From Acidimicrobiaceae bacterium (GTDB taxonomy: Bacteria > Actinomycetota > Acidimicrobiia > Acidimicrobiales > RAAP-2): a stretch of 64,000 nucleotides of DNA. The position numbers were made by a program, and so were the translations under genes. Below, piece after piece: positions 61,732-64,000 of this stretch. The stretch is from positions 101,543 through 165,542 of the forward strand of contig PNAH01000010.1 in assembly GCA_003170315.1 (NCBI GenBank), read 5' to 3'. Every line of letters begins with the position of its first letter. Position 1 is the first letter of the stretch. The notes under the pieces were generated by a model, which was given only the letters and a program-made list of their open reading frames with translations, was not told the DNA's origin and made no database searches.

Positions 61732-62763
61732 TCATCCGTCGCTCGCTTCATAAGCGGGACCAGAAGGGTCATTCCAAAAATGGCCAATCAGGCTCGGCAA
61801 CGCCAGGTATCCAACCGTCAATATCGCAATCCCGACGTCTGCGACGAGGCGCGCTTGAATGGATCCGAACAAACTGATCGACCCCAACGCCGAGGACAAC
61901 GCGACAATTATAAACACAACACCGGTTGTTCGCGTATGACTCCACCCACGATCAACTAACTGTTGGTACGTGTGTTGACGATGCGCCTCGTGCCATGCGT
62001 CGTGCCTAAGTACGCGACGCGCCAAAGTCAATCCAGTGTCCGCCACATAGAGCGTAACTGGGGCAAGCATCGCCTCCGCGGGGATGGACGCTTGCAGCCC
62101 AATAACTACCATCACAGCAATCCATGAACCTATAAAATAACTACCAACGTCCCCAAGAAATAAACGAGCTTTTGGAAAGTTGAATGGGACGAAGCCGATT
62201 GCGCCCGCGGCTAGAGCGAACCCAGCTGCCTGCAGTGCATATTGGTGCTCGTTTCGAGCCATGAAACCGAAGGCGACACCGGCAACGATCCCTTCGGCAC
62301 ACGAGATTCCATTGATGCCATCCATGAAGTTGGAAGCATTCACGAAGGAGATAATCCAGACCAACGCAAGGAAACACGCCAACGCCAACGGCACAACTCC
62401 GAAGGAATGGTGATTCCAGATCAAAGTCGTAACTATAAGAGCAGCGACTAACTGCAGGACCATCCGAGTCCTAATTGAAATACCGTTCGTCAGGTCGTCA
62501 GCGAAACCAATCGCGCCGAAAGAGATGCCCGCGACGCACAGCGCGATATCTGCTGACCTGAAAATCCAACTAGCGGCCACTGCCAATGCGACAAGTGTTC
62601 CAAAGGCCAAACCGATGCCCCCTCCTCGAACCGTCGGTGTTTGGTGCGAGGATCGGTGATTAGGAACGTCAAAGACTCCCCTTCGACCAAGCAGTCGGAG
62701 GGTCAGGGCGGTGACGAGGGCGCTCGCGATGATCCCGTCCAAGACGGCAATTAGTAGAACCAT
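61732..62763 (-). CDS. Undecaprenyl-phosphate sugar-1-phosphate transferase, WecA/GT4 type
   Basis: A 343-residue polyprenyl-phosphate N-acetylhexosamine-1-phosphate transferase with about ten helices. The cytosolic loops carry DVPNHRSSHQTPTVRGGGI, the Mg-binding FADD pair, NFMDGINGI, FLGDVGS and the C-terminal HEAHRQHTYQQL. It starts lipid-linked glycan synthesis at the inner membrane. The ATG at 62763 is chosen for GGGGAAGG ten bases upstream; a GTG at 62796 lacks a ribosome site. A CapD-like dehydratase upstream fits a surface polysaccharide cluster. Confidence 0.9.
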   Translation of the reverse strand: MVLLIAVLDGIIASALVTALTLRLLGRRGVFDVPNHRSSHQTPTVRGGGIGLAFGTLVALAVAASWIFRSADIALCVAGISFGAIGFADDLTNGISIRTRMVLQLVAALIVTTLIWNHHSFGVVPLALACFLALVWIISFVNASNFMDGINGISCAEGIVAGVAFGFMARNEHQYALQAAGFALAAGAIGFVPFNFPKARLFLGDVGSYFIGSWIAVMVVIGLQASIPAEAMLAPVTLYVADTGLTLARRVLRHDAWHEAHRQHTYQQLVDRGWSHTRTTGVVFIIVALSSALGSISLFGSIQARLVADVGIAILTVGYLALPSLIGHFWNDPSGPAYEASDG

Positions 62764-62825
62764 TCCACTGAGGCCTTCCCCGCAAATTCCGGACACATTC
62801 CGATGCCGTCTGAACTTGACTCCGA

Positions 62826-63240
62826 GCGAATTGTAACTGCCACTCGATCAGCGTCATGACGTTGCCGAGTGAATACTGACGAAATCCATTGCAACGATCA
62901 ATCCATCCGGTGATTGTTCGTCGAACGTCAGCTCTCGAAGCGAAGCGGTATCAATGAATAAACTTTAGCTTCATTGTCGCCCAGAGAACTTCGGTGACGG
63001 CGCTATCGTCGCACGATCCAGTGCGTCCGACCGACTGGGCAATGCGGCTACGTTCGCACTGCGTTCACAAGTCACCCGACATGTATTGTCTGTCGCGATC
63101 GTGAAGAGCGTCGCCGCCTCGAATGTCGTCCGTCATGGGGAGAGCCCGCCTCACGAGTTCGGTGCGCGTGTTGTCGTCCAAGGCGCAATCGACGATTCGC
63201 CGTAAACCAAGTTCGAGCACATCGACTTAAATGATGCCTT
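62826..63240 (-). pseudogene. Degenerate IS3-type transposase (DDE/rve domain)
   Basis: Reading the minus strand in one frame gives the end of an IS3-family OrfB integrase core. It has RRIVDCAL and RTELVRRAL, then HDRDRQYMS (from HSDRGSQYTS), QSVGRTGSC, DDSAVTEVLWATMK and IDRCNGFRQYSLG. Two in-frame stops interrupt it and the 5' part is not recognisable. No intact ends or target duplication are visible. It separates the CapD-like and GT4 genes. Confidence 0.82.
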
Positions 63241-63349
63241 GGTGTCCAAGTTGGTCGGCAATTAATACTGGAAGCATCCAACTATCCGAATCTGAACGGC
63301 GTTGATACCAGCACCTCAGGGATCCGCGGTTTTTTAGACCAACCACCAC

Positions 63350-64000
63350 TTAAACCTGCACAGGTGGGCTCGATTCGGTCAGACTCAAAGTCTTCATCGC
63401 CTCCTTCACCCGCTCGGGCGAAGCATTAGCCTCGATCAACCAACAGGCTGCTGCGGGAATTGGGGGAACCGAACAACTTGTGATCGAAGAGTGAATCTTA
63501 CGGGGGTCAGCATCCCCGACACCAAAAAGACTTTCATGCAACTTCTCCCCTGGACGAAGCCCAGTAAAGACAATTTCGACGGGTGTTTCCAACTCTTCGA
63601 CGATTTGCTTGGCTACATCAATGATTCGAACCGGTTGGCCCATCTCGAGTACGAGAACCTCGCCGCTTTTGCCTCGTGCAGCAGCCTGCAGCGTTAGCTG
63701 AACTGCTTCAGAAATCGTCATTACGTAGCGTGTCACGTCGGGGTCGGTTATGGTGATCGGACCCCCAAAAGCCGCCTGCTTTCTGAACGCCGGGAGAAAT
63801 GAGCCGCGACTGTTCAGAACATTCCCAAATCGGACACTAATGAATTCACCATCATGGTACGAGGCGGTCAACCTCTCGGCGAGGCGCTTCGAGTATCCGA
63901 GCACGCTGATTGGATCCGCGGCCTTATCGGTGGAGATGTTTACAAAAATTTCAACACCATGGTCATGGCACGCCTCGAGTACGTTGATCGATCCCCAAAC
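63350..64000 (-). CDS. CapD-like nucleotide-sugar 4,6-dehydratase, C-terminal part (5' end outside window)
   Basis: 216 residues of an extended SDR are visible; the frame is open to base 64000, so the N-terminal part is cut off. It shows VNISTDKAADP, the catalytic YxxxK in GYSKRLAE, SVRFGNVLNSRGSFLP, ITDPDVTRYVMTISEAV, VLEMGQPVRIIDVAK and FTGLRPGEKLHE. All are hallmarks of the polysaccharide biosynthesis protein CapD / WbpM / PglF group, which makes UDP-4-keto-6-deoxy-HexNAc. A membrane-bound long form cannot be judged. It likely feeds the GT4-type transferase downstream. Confidence 0.9.
   Translation of the reverse strand, partial: VWGSINVLEACHDHGVEIFVNISTDKAADPISVLGYSKRLAERLTASYHDGEFISVRFGNVLNSRGSFLPAFRKQAAFGGPITITDPDVTRYVMTISEAVQLTLQAAARGKSGEVLVLEMGQPVRIIDVAKQIVEELETPVEIVFTGLRPGEKLHESLFGVGDADPRKIHSSITSCSVPPIPAAACWLIEANASPERVKEAMKTLSLTESSPPVQV

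Overview
The window looks like chromosomal DNA of a fairly GC-rich actinobacterium, plausibly of the Acidimicrobiia type. This is inferred from many GTG starts and four-base stop/start overlaps, a TIGR03083-type (mycothiol-dependent) enzyme, an F420-type LLM oxidoreductase, a YkuD L,D-transpeptidase with a Thr-rich linker, and a DUF4012 protein beside polysaccharide genes. No ribosomal or other strong taxonomic marker is present.

Left flank (1-24.3 kb). The window opens inside a polyhydroxyalkanoate (PHA) locus: PHA synthase, an alpha/beta hydrolase, an MFE-2-like dehydrogenase and an acetoacetyl-CoA reductase. Next come a large Ala/Pro-rich membrane-anchored protein of unknown role, a small ABM-like protein, a UvrD-like helicase, and a TetR / TIGR03083 / metallo-beta-lactamase-fold trio. 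An EamA exporter follows, then a tightly coupled nine-gene minus-strand operon (11.8-21.2 kb). That operon encodes a class II aldolase, PfkB kinase, class III aminotransferase, cyclase-family hydrolase, solute-binding protein and a complete Opp/Dpp-type ABC importer, with a TetR gene divergent from it. It reads as one import-and-catabolism unit for an unknown amino- or amide-bearing sugar-like compound. A DHA2-type MFS exporter lies beyond.

Island (24.3-52.0 kb). An intact tRNA-Val(GAC) at 51960-52033 carries a truncated tyrosine integrase just downstream of its 3' end. A 37-nt near-copy of the tRNA 3' end lies in the same orientation at 24337-24373. The 27.6 kb between them is densely catabolic. 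It holds two aldehyde dehydrogenases and a deleted third, a ThDP enzyme, RidA, a class V aminotransferase, an enolase-superfamily enzyme, a glutamine-synthetase-like ligase with a class II amidohydrolase, SDRs, an APC permease, a DapA-like lyase, a two-subunit CoA-transferase, an LLM oxidoreductase and a sugar-type ABC importer. I read this as an immobilised tRNA-integrated catabolic island. Much of it looks less GC-rich by eye than the flanks.

Right flank (52.0-64 kb). Genes here encode a DnaQ-like exonuclease, an SDR paralogous to one inside the island, two aldo/keto reductases, an L,D-transpeptidase, an FTR1 iron permease, a tyrosine-phosphatase-like protein, a His-rich secreted protein and a DUF4012 protein. 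The window ends in a GT4/WecA-type transferase, a dead IS3-type transposase and a CapD-like dehydratase cut by the window edge. This last part is probably the start of a surface polysaccharide cluster.
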